64,000 nucleotides of DNA. Source: Fictibacillus sp. BK138 (GTDB lineage Bacteria; Bacillota; Bacilli; Bacillales; Fictibacillaceae). Shown piece by piece: positions 34,559-43,315 of this stretch. The notes under the pieces were generated by a model. It was given only the letters and a program-made list of their open reading frames with translations. It searched no databases and had not been told where the DNA came from. Numbering within the stretch: position 1 is the first letter of the stretch; each line of letters starts with the position of its first letter. A program made the translations under genes and the position numbers. Location: positions 682,001-746,000 of the forward strand of contig NZ_SGXL01000001.1 in the NCBI RefSeq assembly GCF_004216955.1, given 5' to 3'.

Positions 34559-35727
34559 TTACAGAACCCACTTCAAAATATTTAGCAAATACCGTGCAAT
34601 CCATTCAGCCATCTGGTATCCGTCGTTTTTTTGATCTTGCTTCTTCTATGGAAAACGTCATTTCCCTAGGCGTCGGTGAGCCGGATTTCGTTACACCTTG
34701 GAACGTGATAGAAGCAAGTTATCACTCGTTGGAACAGGGCTATACGGCTTATACAGCCAATGCCGGACTTTTGGAGTTGAGGAAAGAGATTTCTCGATAT
34801 ATGAAAAGGCGATTTGGAGTTACGTACAGTGCGGAAGAAGAAATGGTGGTTACAGTCGGTGCTTCACAGGCAATTGATCTTGCTTTACGTGCGGTCGTTA
34901 ACCCCGGAGAAGAAGTCATTGTCGTTGAGCCAAGCTTTGTTTCCTATGCGCCAACAGTAACATTGGCAGGCGGAGTCCCTGTTCCGGTAAATACGTATAG
35001 CCAGGATGATTTCAAACTTCAGCCTGAACAAATTGAAGCTGTTATAACTGAAAAAACGAAAGTCATTATGTTATGCAGTCCGAATAATCCAACAGGCACT
35101 GTGTTGTCAAAGGGAGATTTGGAAAGAATTGCGGAGGTAGTGGAGAAGCATGACCTGCTCGTTATTTCAGATGAAATTTACGCGGAACTAACGTACGATG
35201 AACCGTATACAAGTTTTTCTGCTGTGAGAAATATGCGGGACCGAACGATCTTAATTTCTGGATTTTCAAAAGCATTTGCTATGACCGGTTGGAGATTAGG
35301 CTTTGCCTGCGGTCCTAAAGCTATTTTGCAAGCCATGCTGAAAATACATCAGTACACGATGATGTGCGCTCCGACCATGGCTCAGCATGCAGCTCTTGAA
35401 GCGCTCGTTAATGGACAGAAAGATGTCGTGAAAATGAAAGAAAGCTATCGGCAGCGCCGCAGTTTGGTCATTCATGCTTTAGAGGAAATGGGTTTATCGT
35501 GCCATGTCCCAGGTGGTGCTTTTTATGTATTTCCCTCTATTGAAAAGACTGGACTGTCATCTGAAGAGTTGGCAGAACAGCTCCTGATGAAAGAGCAGGT
35601 TGCAGTTGTACCGGGTAGTGTTTTTGGAGAAAGCGGTGAGGGGCATGTCCGCTGTTCTTATGCAACCTCCGTTCAAAAGCTTGAAGAAGCAATGCGTCGA
35701 ATTGACCGGTTTATAAAAACGTTATAA
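34555..35727 (+). CDS. alaT: PLP-dependent alanine aminotransferase, AlaT-like
   Basis: 390 residues, fold-type I class-I/II aminotransferase. Visible: GVGEPDFVTP near the start, CSPNNPTGTV, the ISDEIYAELTYD strand with the Asp that holds PLP, the Schiff-base lysine in GFSKAFAMTGWRLGF and the substrate-binding arginine in HVRCSYATS. GTG start overlaps the alaR stop, so the pair is coupled. Function as alanine transaminase follows from the pairing with AlaR rather than from specific residues. Confidence 0.88.
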   Translation: MITEPTSKYLANTVQSIQPSGIRRFFDLASSMENVISLGVGEPDFVTPWNVIEASYHSLEQGYTAYTANAGLLELRKEISRYMKRRFGVTYSAEEEMVVTVGASQAIDLALRAVVNPGEEVIVVEPSFVSYAPTVTLAGGVPVPVNTYSQDDFKLQPEQIEAVITEKTKVIMLCSPNNPTGTVLSKGDLERIAEVVEKHDLLVISDEIYAELTYDEPYTSFSAVRNMRDRTILISGFSKAFAMTGWRLGFACGPKAILQAMLKIHQYTMMCAPTMAQHAALEALVNGQKDVVKMKESYRQRRSLVIHALEEMGLSCHVPGGAFYVFPSIEKTGLSSEELAEQLLMKEQVAVVPGSVFGESGEGHVRCSYATSVQKLEEAMRRIDRFIKTL

Positions 35728-35790
35728 GGATTTGTTTGACAAAGGTTGCAATTGTTACACCAAGATCGAGAAAACGAGAGAGAGTAATTT

Positions 35791-35855
35791 TCGAATGGTG
35801 CATTTCTAGAACAAGGAATGCATCTTTTTTAATTTTGGAAGAAGGGTTATTAAGT
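35791..35855 (+). repeat. Spacer repeat copy m
   Basis: TCGAATGGTGCATTTCTAGA, AGGAATGCATC and T6; the GATGCATTCC-like arms form a terminator hairpin after alaT. A GGAAGAAG follows as a weak right box. Confidence 0.65.
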
Positions 35856-35961
35856 ATTTCCCAATTTTGTTATGTTTCCACATAGGGTGAGTAATATGAA
35901 GCGTGCGAAGTCATAATTAAGGGTATTTATCTTGTGAATGCAAGGATAGGAGAGTGTTAAT

Positions 35962-36648
35962 TTGATAAAAGCTGTATTGTTTGATTTGGACGGAACGCTT
36001 TTGGACCGCGACACATCGGTTAAGAAATTTGTAGAGGATCAGCATACCCGTCTGTCATCCGTGCTGTCCCATATTCCTAAAAAAAAATTTGCAGAAAGAT
36101 TTATTGAGCTTGAGCAGAACGGATATGTGTGGAAAGACAAAGTATATCTGAAGCTAGCCGAGGAGTTGGCTGTCAAGAGAATGCCCCCAGGAGAACTGCT
36201 CGATGACTATTTAACACAGTTCAAACACCATTGCACGCCGTTTCCAAACCTTGTGAGCATGCTGGATGAACTGAAGAAAAAAGGCCTGCGTCTAGGGTTG
36301 GTCACGAACGGATACGGTGTGTTTCAAAATGACACCATTAAAGCACTTGAAATTAAGGAATACTTCGACGCGATCCTTATATCTGAGATGGAGGGGCTGA
36401 GGAAGCCCGATCCACAATTGTTCGAGAGAGCTGCAGAGAGATTAAATGTTAAGACGACAGAATGCATGTTCGTTGGCGATCACCCGAAAAATGACGTAGA
36501 AGCCGCGAAGAACACTGGAATGTTAGCCGTCTGGAAAACAAGCCCTCACTGGGACGAAGCCGAAGCAGCCGATTATACAATAACTGATCTGGCAGATGTG
36601 AAACTGATTATAGAAGATAAGGAAAAGGCTGTACAAACGTTTATATAA
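35962..36648 (+). CDS. HAD-superfamily hydrolase
   Basis: 228 residues with all HAD motifs: I VLFDLDGTLLDRD, II LVTNGYG, III lysine in EGLRKPDPQLF, IV MFVGDHPKNDV. A helical cap lies between motifs I and II (subfamily IA), so it is a small-molecule phosphatase; substrate unknown. TTG start with TAGGAG about 10 bases before. Alone between spacer repeats. Confidence 0.88.
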   Translation: MIKAVLFDLDGTLLDRDTSVKKFVEDQHTRLSSVLSHIPKKKFAERFIELEQNGYVWKDKVYLKLAEELAVKRMPPGELLDDYLTQFKHHCTPFPNLVSMLDELKKKGLRLGLVTNGYGVFQNDTIKALEIKEYFDAILISEMEGLRKPDPQLFERAAERLNVKTTECMFVGDHPKNDVEAAKNTGMLAVWKTSPHWDEAEAADYTITDLADVKLIIEDKEKAVQTFI

Positions 36649-36679
36649 TTAAAAATAAATTCCTTGAATTGGAAAGTAT

Positions 36680-36750
36680 AGCGAGGGTGCATTTCTGTAA
36701 TAAGAAATGTGCCTCTTTTTTATGAAACAGACCAGATTAAAGAAGATTCA
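36680..36750 (+). repeat. Spacer repeat copy n
   Basis: AGCGAGGGTGCATTTCTGTA, AAGAAATGTGCCTC, T6, and a right box ACAGACCAGATTAAAGAAG that resembles the right box of copy a (GGGCCAGATTGTGGAG). Confidence 0.68.
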
Positions 36751-36761
36751 AAAATGATAAT

Positions 36762-36808
36762 AACTCAAACAGACTTATTCTTTTTTTATGGATTAATCTG
36801 TTTGAGTT
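36762..36808. other. Perfect 12-bp inverted repeat
   Basis: AACTCAAACAGA (36762-36773) and TCTGTTTGAGTT (36797-36808) surround a loop that itself contains seven T. There is no T run after the second arm, so it is not a standard terminator for either strand. It lies downstream of both the HAD gene and the minus-strand DUF2642 gene. Confidence 0.6.
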
Positions 36809-36889
36809 TATAGGAACATCTTTAGCGCACAGAGACCAGATGGTTTGTTAGCTTACCTGCTGAAGTAGCTAAATAGATCATGGCTGGGT

Positions 36890-37144
36890 TTAAGATTCAG
36901 GCATGATCCAAACGATTTCACATAGGCGAACATAGAATGTAGAATCATGCTCTTGAATAACAACATGATCAGGCTTTGCATCGACAACCATTCCACTAAC
37001 GGAACCACGTGTGGTATCTAGGACGGCTCTTTTTCCTATTAAACCTCGTAACGCTTCATATACGAAAGGTTCTATGACTATAACTTGCATGGGTCCGTTT
37101 TGTGGTACTTGCGGATTTAAGCGATAGGCATACATAGGGTTCAT
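36890..37144 (-). CDS. DUF2642-family protein (YuzF-like)
   Basis: 84 residues with a single small LSm-like beta domain: LRGLIGKRAVLDTTRGSVSG and VVDAKPDHVVIQEHD. This is the pattern of the short DUF2642 proteins of Bacilli, such as YuzF, of unknown function. GGAGG stands before the ATG. Minus strand, against the trend of the region. Confidence 0.78.
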   Translation of the reverse strand: MNPMYAYRLNPQVPQNGPMQVIVIEPFVYEALRGLIGKRAVLDTTRGSVSGMVVDAKPDHVVIQEHDSTFYVRLCEIVWIMPES

Positions 37145-37371
37145 TCTCGTTCCTCCAATAGTATGATGCTTTTTTACCTTATCAAATTATGAAAGTATTG
37201 CTTGAAAGGTTCCGATAGGCATTTTCATGATTCTGTCATTGAAATATTGATGATAAACTAGCAAGTGGACAAATATAGCTAGCAGAAGCCAGAAAAGTAG
37301 ATATCTAGGTGAGGTTGAATATTGTATCTATCCTCATAAAAAATGAGGGCTGCTATTCTCCTAAAGATCCC

Positions 37372-37962
37372 CTACTGAAGTTGATCAGGATTTGAATTCG
37401 TATGACCATTGATAATTTCATTAAAAATACTCGGTTTTTCAGATTTTTGTACGGGAAACGTGTAGCCGTAAGCCTGCATCATTTTTTTGAAATCACCGAC
37501 GGTTAAAGGTTTAGCATCTTCCGTAAATTCGTAGCCAAGCTGGCCGTTTGTTTCGATCGTACCTGTTTTTAGGTCTGTAATATTTGAGATCCCTGTTTGT
37601 CTTAATCGTTTCTCAAGCTGGTCTACGGTTAATCTGAGGCGCTTTAGGTTCTTGATATTTAGTTGACCGTTTTCTATTACGACTATTGATTTTCCAGTTA
37701 ATAAATTCTCAAAAAGATTGAATTTCACTTGAAGAAATTCAAGCATGATGAGAACACTTACAAAAATGGTAGCAGCAATAATTGTACGAACTACACTCGT
37801 TTCGATGATCGGCTGCACGATGATCGTTCCGATAGATATCATGACAACCGTTGTAGCTAGTGTCATTTGAGAGATAGATTTTCTGCCTGAGAGGCGTAGT
37901 AACAAAATACCAACAAAGATTAACAAAAAAGATTGCCATATGAAATCCACTATTTTCACCAT
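37372..37962 (-). CDS. DUF421-family membrane protein (YetF-like)
   Basis: 196 residues: three N-terminal membrane helices (FIWQSFLLIFVGILLLRLSG; MTLATTVVMISIGTIIVQP; IIAATIFVSVLIMLEFLQV) followed by a cytosolic DUF421 domain (IVVIENGQLNIKNLKRLRLT, VDQLEKRLRQTGI). GRKSISQMTL is characteristic. Shorter than the 230-residue members, ending without the second small domain. Function of the family is unknown; spore-membrane versions exist. The ribosome site is weak. Confidence 0.85.
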   Translation of the reverse strand: MVKIVDFIWQSFLLIFVGILLLRLSGRKSISQMTLATTVVMISIGTIIVQPIIETSVVRTIIAATIFVSVLIMLEFLQVKFNLFENLLTGKSIVVIENGQLNIKNLKRLRLTVDQLEKRLRQTGISNITDLKTGTIETNGQLGYEFTEDAKPLTVGDFKKMMQAYGYTFPVQKSEKPSIFNEIINGHTNSNPDQLQ

Positions 37963-38381
37963 CCATTTTTCATTTATTCTCTATGCCTCTATTTTCTTAT
38001 GAAAAGTAACGATAAAATGAAAGATTTTAACCCCACTAAGTTTCTACTTGTATTAAGGGGGGATACGACTATAACTTTGAACTTTTTTATATTGTGCCTT
38101 CTTAACAACATTGTATGTATAAAAAACTTACTATTAGTTTAGCTTAGTTTACTCTCATTTTTCCCGCTAAAGATACCTAATCAAAGTATAATAAAAAATC
38201 ACTGAACTTCTATGTTTGATAACTCCTTTTCAAATAAATTGAATTAGGATAATTAATCTTTGGGTGAGCTTGTTTTTATTTAATAGGTGCATTTCTTCAT
38301 GAAGGAGAAGTGCATTTTCTTATTGAATGTAATAGCAGAAATGTTGAATTTTTTTGATTGGGTTATAGATCGGGGATCATT
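37963..38381. other. Intergenic stretch before the alpha/beta hydrolase
   Basis: A+T-rich with no credible gene; it holds spacer repeat copy o in its last 100 bases. A long plus-strand frame across 37933-38142 lacks a ribosome site and overlaps the DUF421 start. Confidence 0.5.
38275..38348 (+). repeat. Spacer repeat copy o
   Basis: TTTATTTAATAGGTGCATTT, TTCATGAAGGAGAAGTGCAT, then TTATTGAATGTAATAGCAGA and AATGTTGAA as right end. The 3' end ATTGAA(N)4-TAGCAG-(N)4-GTTGAA follows copies e and f. Confidence 0.75.
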
Positions 38382-39185
38382 ATGATGAATTGTAAAGTAA
38401 AGATGGGCAGTATTTTTTATGAAGTCGTTGGAGAGGGTAAACCTTTATTGATCCTCCATTCTATGGGAACAGATCACCGTTCTATGAAGGCTTGGATTGA
38501 ACCCATTTTTAAACATATTAATGGGTACCAAAGAATTTACATAGACTTGCCCGCACACGGAAAAAGTGCTATTGATGAAAACGTTAGATCAACGGATGAT
38601 ATGCTTGTAAATATTTTCGATTTTATAGATACCATTATTCCTAATAAGACCTTCTCTTTAATAGGCTTTTCTTTTGGTGGGTATTTAGCTCAAGGAATCT
38701 TGCACTATAGACGGAACCAAATAAAAAGTATTTGTTTACTTGCATCTGCTCTTCATCTAAAAGAGAGGACATTGCCTGAAAAAGTAGTTCTAGAAAAAGA
38801 TGAATCTATACTCGGTGGATTGGATTCTGATAAAAAAACTGCTTTTGAAACACTGTTTGTCTACCAAAATAAAGAGAGCTTGGACTGTTTTTTAAGAGAA
38901 ATACAACCGGGGCGGTTATTAGCCAACAGAGACTTTTTAACATCAAATTGGAGAGAAGAGGGATACTTTTTCTCAGAAGAACCTTTTCATGATGTTTCTG
39001 AGCTACAGCAGCAAGCACTTATTATCCTTGGTAAACAAGATCATATTTGTGGATATAAAGATTATGATTTTCTCCTCAATACATTTCCACATTCAACTTT
39101 TGTTATAGTAGATAAAACAGGACACATGCTTCAAATTGAGAAACGCAAAATCATACAACAACTAGTAGAAGATTGGTTAGCATGA
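38382..39185 (+). CDS. Alpha/beta-fold hydrolase
   Basis: 267 residues. Nucleophile elbow GFSFGG near residue 100, oxyanion region LHSMGTDHRS, the acid in IILGKQDHICGY and the terminal histidine in DKTGHMLQIE are all present, so it should be an active esterase or C-C/epoxide hydrolase; substrate not determinable. ATG 38382 chosen over the earlier frame opening because of the GGGGAT upstream. 48 bases before the molybdoenzyme start. Confidence 0.88.
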   Translation: MMNCKVKMGSIFYEVVGEGKPLLILHSMGTDHRSMKAWIEPIFKHINGYQRIYIDLPAHGKSAIDENVRSTDDMLVNIFDFIDTIIPNKTFSLIGFSFGGYLAQGILHYRRNQIKSICLLASALHLKERTLPEKVVLEKDESILGGLDSDKKTAFETLFVYQNKESLDCFLREIQPGRLLANRDFLTSNWREEGYFFSEEPFHDVSELQQQALIILGKQDHICGYKDYDFLLNTFPHSTFVIVDKTGHMLQIEKRKIIQQLVEDWLA

Positions 39186-39233
39186 ATAGTCCCGACTGAT
39201 GTTTGCGTGACACCAATAGAAAGGAGACTGACT

Positions 39234-41294
39234 ATGTCCTCTTTTTTAGATAAACCGGATGGGATTTTTCCTTCCGTATGTTCACTGGACTGCCCGGATC
39301 AATGCGGGCTGCTTCTTCATAAAAAGAACGGAAAAATTATTAAAGTCGAGGGTGACCCCGATCATCCCGTTACGAAGGGATTTATTTGCAACAAAGTACG
39401 AAATATGACAGAACGAATCTATGATAAAAAACGGCTCAAATACCCTATGAAGCGAATTGGTGCAAAAGGAGAAGGAGAATTTGTGCGAATCAGCTGGGAG
39501 GAAGCTATCCATACGATTACCACCCGCTGGAAGGAACTGCTGCAAAACGACAGTGCCGAAAGTATTCTTCCCTACAGTTTTTACGGGAATATGGGAAACC
39601 TCAGTGCTGAAGGGATGGACCGCCGTTTCTTCAATCGATTGGGAGCCTCACAGCTCGACAGGAGTATCTGTAACTCTGCCGGTGCAGAAGGTTACAAATA
39701 TACGATGGGTGGCAGTTATGGGACCGATCCTGAGGAGACCATCCACACTAAACTGTTTATTTTTTGGGGTGTTAATGCTGTAAGTACGAACATGCATCAA
39801 GCTACCCTTGCTCAACAAGCACGGAAACAAAATGGCGCTAAAATCGTTGTGATTGATGTTCATAAAAACAAAACGGCTAGACTAGCAGACTGGTTTATCC
39901 CCATTTTACCCGGGACGGATACTGCTCTCGCTCTAGGACTGATGCATATTTTGTTCGCTGAAAATATGGTGGATTCCTCATTTTTGGAACAGTTCACAGT
40001 CGGTCATGAAGAGTTGCGTGAACATGTCTTACAGTATGATCCTGTTACTGTATCGAACATTACCGGTGTTCCGGTGGAGGATATTATAAAACTTGCAAGA
40101 ATGTATGGTGAAACTTCGCCTGCTTTTATCCGGATTGGAAATGGTCCGCAGCATCACGACAATGGCGGTATGTTTGTGAGAACGATCTCATGCCTTCCTG
40201 CTTTAACCGGACAGTGGCTGGTAAAAGGAGGAGGGGCGATAAAAGGAAATTCCGCTTATCTTTCCCACAATACAGCTAAATTGCAGCGGCCTGATTTGTT
40301 AAAGAAGAAAAGGACGCGTGTGATTAATATGAATTTGTTAGGAGAAGCATTGCATACTTTAGATCCCCCTGTAAAATCGCTCTATGTATATGGGACTAAT
40401 CCTGCTGTTGTTGCGCCAGCTGCCAATAAAATTCGGAGCGGATTGGAACGGGAAGACCTATTTACTGTCGTTCATGATCTATTCTTAACAGAGACGGCAA
40501 GATACGCAGACATTGTGTTACCGGCTACATCATCCTTTGAAAACACGGATTTTTATACATCGTATTGGCATCACTATATTCAGCTTCAGCAGCCTGTAAT
40601 CGAACCATTCGAGGAATCAAAATCAAACACGGACGTGTTCCGGCTTCTGGCTAAAGGGATGGGCTTTACCGAAGCGGCATTTGGTGAGACGGACGGAGAA
40701 TTAATCGAGCAATCACTAGAAAATCCTATGAATCCTTATACGGAAGAGATAAATTACGAAGCCTTAACGAAACATCAGTACCTGAAGGCAAAGGCAAAAT
40801 TTCCTGACAGACTGCCCACGCCGAGCGGAAAGATTGAACTATATTCAGAAAGGATGAAACAGGACGGTTATCCTCCATTACCGACCTATATACCTATAAT
40901 AAAGGATTCTGATCATCCCTTTCAATTTATTGCGGCGCCAAACCATAATTTTTTGAATTCAACGTTTGCGAACCAGACAAAACATGTTGAACTTGAAAAA
41001 GAACCTGTAGTGGTTTTGAATCGAGAAGATGCTGAAAAGTTGAACATAAATGATGGAGAGCAGGTACGAGTTTGGAACGAGCGAGGAGAATGTATTTTAA
41101 AGGCGAGTGTTGGAGACAATGTTCTTCCCGGTGTGGCTGTTACTCAAGGCCTCTGGGGTGCAGTGGATGGAACAAAACATCTGGTAAACGCGCTTACGCC
41201 TGATCGCATCGCAGACATGGGTGGGGGTGCTACCTTTTTCTCAGGGAGAGTATCTATCGAAAAGTTAAGAGGAGTGTTCCTTGATGACAGATAA
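39234..41294 (+). CDS. Molybdopterin oxidoreductase with N-terminal [4Fe-4S] site (YoaE-like)
   Basis: 686 residues of the bis-MGD (DMSO reductase/formate dehydrogenase) superfamily. The N-terminus has a four-cysteine cluster site (CSLDCPDQCG and, about 30 residues on, FICNKVR). Later landmarks are FWGVNAVSTNMHQA, GPQHHDNGGM, YGTNPAVVAP, SSFENTDFYTSYW and a C-terminal cofactor-binding domain (NDGEQVRVWNERGECILKAS). No Tat signal, so cytosolic. AAGGAG precedes ATG 39234. B. subtilis YoaE has this build; the physiological substrate is unknown. It needs molybdenum cofactor; moaA starts at the right end of this window. Confidence 0.9.
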   Translation: MSSFLDKPDGIFPSVCSLDCPDQCGLLLHKKNGKIIKVEGDPDHPVTKGFICNKVRNMTERIYDKKRLKYPMKRIGAKGEGEFVRISWEEAIHTITTRWKELLQNDSAESILPYSFYGNMGNLSAEGMDRRFFNRLGASQLDRSICNSAGAEGYKYTMGGSYGTDPEETIHTKLFIFWGVNAVSTNMHQATLAQQARKQNGAKIVVIDVHKNKTARLADWFIPILPGTDTALALGLMHILFAENMVDSSFLEQFTVGHEELREHVLQYDPVTVSNITGVPVEDIIKLARMYGETSPAFIRIGNGPQHHDNGGMFVRTISCLPALTGQWLVKGGGAIKGNSAYLSHNTAKLQRPDLLKKKRTRVINMNLLGEALHTLDPPVKSLYVYGTNPAVVAPAANKIRSGLEREDLFTVVHDLFLTETARYADIVLPATSSFENTDFYTSYWHHYIQLQQPVIEPFEESKSNTDVFRLLAKGMGFTEAAFGETDGELIEQSLENPMNPYTEEINYEALTKHQYLKAKAKFPDRLPTPSGKIELYSERMKQDGYPPLPTYIPIIKDSDHPFQFIAAPNHNFLNSTFANQTKHVELEKEPVVVLNREDAEKLNINDGEQVRVWNERGECILKASVGDNVLPGVAVTQGLWGAVDGTKHLVNALTPDRIADMGGGATFFSGRVSIEKLRGVFLDDR

Positions 41295-41877
41295 TAGAAC
41301 GAATCGTAAAGTGGATGGATTTTTACGAAAAGCAAAACAGTGGAAGGAAGAATTTGAGAAGCTAAGAACGATCATTCTTGAAACTGGATTGACTGAAGAT
41401 ATTAAATGGATGCATCCTTGTTATATGTTTGAGGATAAAAATGTTGTTTTAATGCATGGGTTCAAAGAATATTGCGCACTTCTCTTTCATAAAGGAGCTT
41501 TGTTGAAAGACCCCCAAGGTATTCTAATTCAGCAAACGGAGAACGTGCAGGCGGCAAGGCAGATTCGATTCACCAATGTTAAAGAAATCGTAGAAATGGA
41601 ATCCATCTTAAAGGACTATATTCTTGAAGCCATTGAAATTGAAAAAGCGGGTTTGAAAGTAGAATTAAAAAAGCATGAAGAATATCAAATTCCTGATGAA
41701 CTTCAAAGTAAATTCGACGATACCCCTGCTTTGAAGCCTGCTTTTGAAGCTTTGACACCAGGAAGGCAGCGAGCATACATTCTTTATTTTTCTAAACCGA
41801 AACAATCCAAGACTCGAGTTTCGAGGGTTGAAAAATATATGCAGCAAATTCTCGATGGAAAAGGATTAAATGATTAG
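41284..41877 (+). CDS. ydeI: YdeI-family protein
   Basis: 197 residues, same length as I recall for B. subtilis YdeI. N-terminal DUF1801-like domain (KWMHPCYMFEDKNVVLMHGF, CALLFHKGALLKDP) and C-terminal OmdA-like helical segment (LKPAFEALTPGRQRAYILYF, then SRVEKYMQQIL). Overlaps the end of the molybdoenzyme gene by 11 bases, with GGAGTG upstream; TTG 41281 is an alternative start. Biochemical role unknown. Confidence 0.87.
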   Translation: MTDNRTNRKVDGFLRKAKQWKEEFEKLRTIILETGLTEDIKWMHPCYMFEDKNVVLMHGFKEYCALLFHKGALLKDPQGILIQQTENVQAARQIRFTNVKEIVEMESILKDYILEAIEIEKAGLKVELKKHEEYQIPDELQSKFDDTPALKPAFEALTPGRQRAYILYFSKPKQSKTRVSRVEKYMQQILDGKGLND

Positions 41878-41934
41878 TGCATAAAAAACTTGCTAACAAA
41901 AGTGTACCTTTTTTACGAGGAGGTACATTTTATT

Positions 41935-41976
41935 TGTAATTTACGTGCGTTTCTTCAAGAAGGAAAAGTCCACTTG
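41935..41976 (+). repeat. Spacer repeat copy p
   Basis: TTTGTAATTTACGTGCGTTT, CTTCAAGAAGGAAAAGTCCA; same ordering as other copies, right half lost. A separate GTGTACC/GGTACA hairpin lies at 41902-41926. Confidence 0.6.
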
Positions 41977-42028
41977 GATATGGAACGATATAAAAGGTTA
42001 TGTGTTTAATGAAGGAGTGGGGATTGCA

Positions 42029-42664
42029 ATGACTATTAGCCTTTTTTCTTCTATTATTCTGATTTCATCTATAACTTACCTTTATGCAATTAAACGTAAA
42101 AAACAAATGCTTATTTATATTCTCAAACCAGCGACCATGCTCATCATTATCCTTTTTGCACTAACGAGTACCCCTTCAACTTATGCCTGGTGGATCATCA
42201 TCGGTTTGCTTTTTTCGTTACTAGGTGACATATTTTTAATGGTTCCTAAAGATCGATTTCTTCAAGGACTTGCTTCTTTCCTTACTGCTCATGTTTGCTA
42301 CATTATTGCCTTCCTTCAAATACAACTTCAGAAAGAATTGAATGTTTTAGTTTCAGTTAGTTTAGTTGCAATTGCGCTTATATACTTTATTCGGTTAGTA
42401 AAAGGAAAACGGTTTACAGGTGGGTCCCCATTAAAATTTGCAGTGTTTACTTACATATTACTTATTACGAGTATGGTATGGGTTTCTATTTTGACAGAAA
42501 ATCTATTTATCATCTTGGCAGCTTTTCTTTTTTATTTTTCAGATGCCACGCTTGCTTGGGATCGGTTCATCAAACCTTTAAAATATAGAAACTATTTGGT
42601 GATGTCTACCTATTTTCTTGCTCAATATCTATTTTCTTTATCGATTCATAAGGTAGTTTTATAG
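42029..42664 (+). CDS. YhhN/TMEM86-family membrane protein
   Basis: 211 residues, eight predicted membrane helices, with the family motifs LKPATMLIIILFAL near the start, GLLFSLLGDIFLMVPKDRF and FYFSDATLAWDRF. Animal and some bacterial members cleave lysoplasmalogens; here the activity is only suggested. ATG 42029 fits GGAGTGG; the upstream open frame starts inside spacer repeat sequence. Confidence 0.88.
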   Translation: MTISLFSSIILISSITYLYAIKRKKQMLIYILKPATMLIIILFALTSTPSTYAWWIIIGLLFSLLGDIFLMVPKDRFLQGLASFLTAHVCYIIAFLQIQLQKELNVLVSVSLVAIALIYFIRLVKGKRFTGGSPLKFAVFTYILLITSMVWVSILTENLFIILAAFLFYFSDATLAWDRFIKPLKYRNYLVMSTYFLAQYLFSLSIHKVVL

Positions 42665-42712
42665 AAATTCTTCAAGGAGGAAAAGTGCACTTTTTTCTTG
42701 AAGTTAAACAAT
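42661..42712 (+). repeat. Spacer repeat copy q
   Basis: AAATTCTTCAAGGAGGAAAA then GTGCAC, T6 and CTTGAAGTTAAACAATAG, directly after the YhhN stop codon. Confidence 0.6.
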
Positions 42713-42787
42713 AGATTAGTTAGCGAGAAAGGAGGATTAATTTTATAGAAGTCTAGTAAAATATACTAATGAGAGGTGGATATTCAC

Positions 42788-43213
42788 ATGGAAACAAGCA
42801 ATAAAGTAACCATAACGGTAGAAATCACAGTTCAAAAACCAGTTGCAGAAGTTTGGAAATACTGGACAGAGCCTCAACATATCACAAAGTGGAGTTTTGC
42901 TTCTGATGATTGGCATGCTCCTAATGCAGAAAATGATTTGAGGGCTGGCGGAAGATTTCTCACGAGAATGGAAGCTAAGGATGGCAGCTTTGGATTTGAC
43001 TTTGGCGGCGCGTATGATGAAGTAAAACCAAACGAGTTCATTGGTTACACACTTGATGATGGCAGAAAAGTTACGATTTCTTTTATCAGCCAAGATAACG
43101 AAACGAAAGTAATCGAGACGTTTGAAGCGGAAGCTACCAATCCTGTTGAAATGCAAGAAGCAGGCTGGCAGGCGTTTCTGGATAATTTTAAAAAATACAG
43201 TGAAAGTCTATAA
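42788..43213 (+). CDS. SRPBCC/AHSA1-family protein
   Basis: 141 residues of START/Bet v1 type: ITVQKPVAEVWKYWTEPQHI, KWSFASDDWHAPNAENDLRA, GGRFLTRMEAKDG and the closing helix GWQAFLDNFKKYSESL. These proteins bind hydrophobic ligands in a deep pocket or act with ArsR-type regulators; no partner regulator is next to it. ATG 42788 is preferred, with GAGAGGTGG upstream. Single gene between spacer repeats. Confidence 0.87.
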   Translation: METSNKVTITVEITVQKPVAEVWKYWTEPQHITKWSFASDDWHAPNAENDLRAGGRFLTRMEAKDGSFGFDFGGAYDEVKPNEFIGYTLDDGRKVTISFISQDNETKVIETFEAEATNPVEMQEAGWQAFLDNFKKYSESL

Positions 43214-43224
43214 GTCTATTACAT

Positions 43225-43305
43225 TCAATCTAGTGCGATCGTGTGCATTTCTTCAAGAAGGAGAAATGCATTTTTAAATGATTCTAATAGGGAAGAAAGA
43301 AGGAA
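43225..43305 (+). repeat. Spacer repeat copy r
   Basis: TGCGATCGTGTGCATTTCTT with CAAGAAGGAGAAATGCAT: a 9-bp TGCATTTCT/AGAAATGCA stem and T5. Weak right part. Confidence 0.7.
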
Positions 43306-43315
43306 GTGAAACAAG

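Noticed and set aside
37933-38142. 69-codon plus-strand frame
   Set aside because: Overlaps the DUF421 start, no ribosome site, A+T-driven composition.
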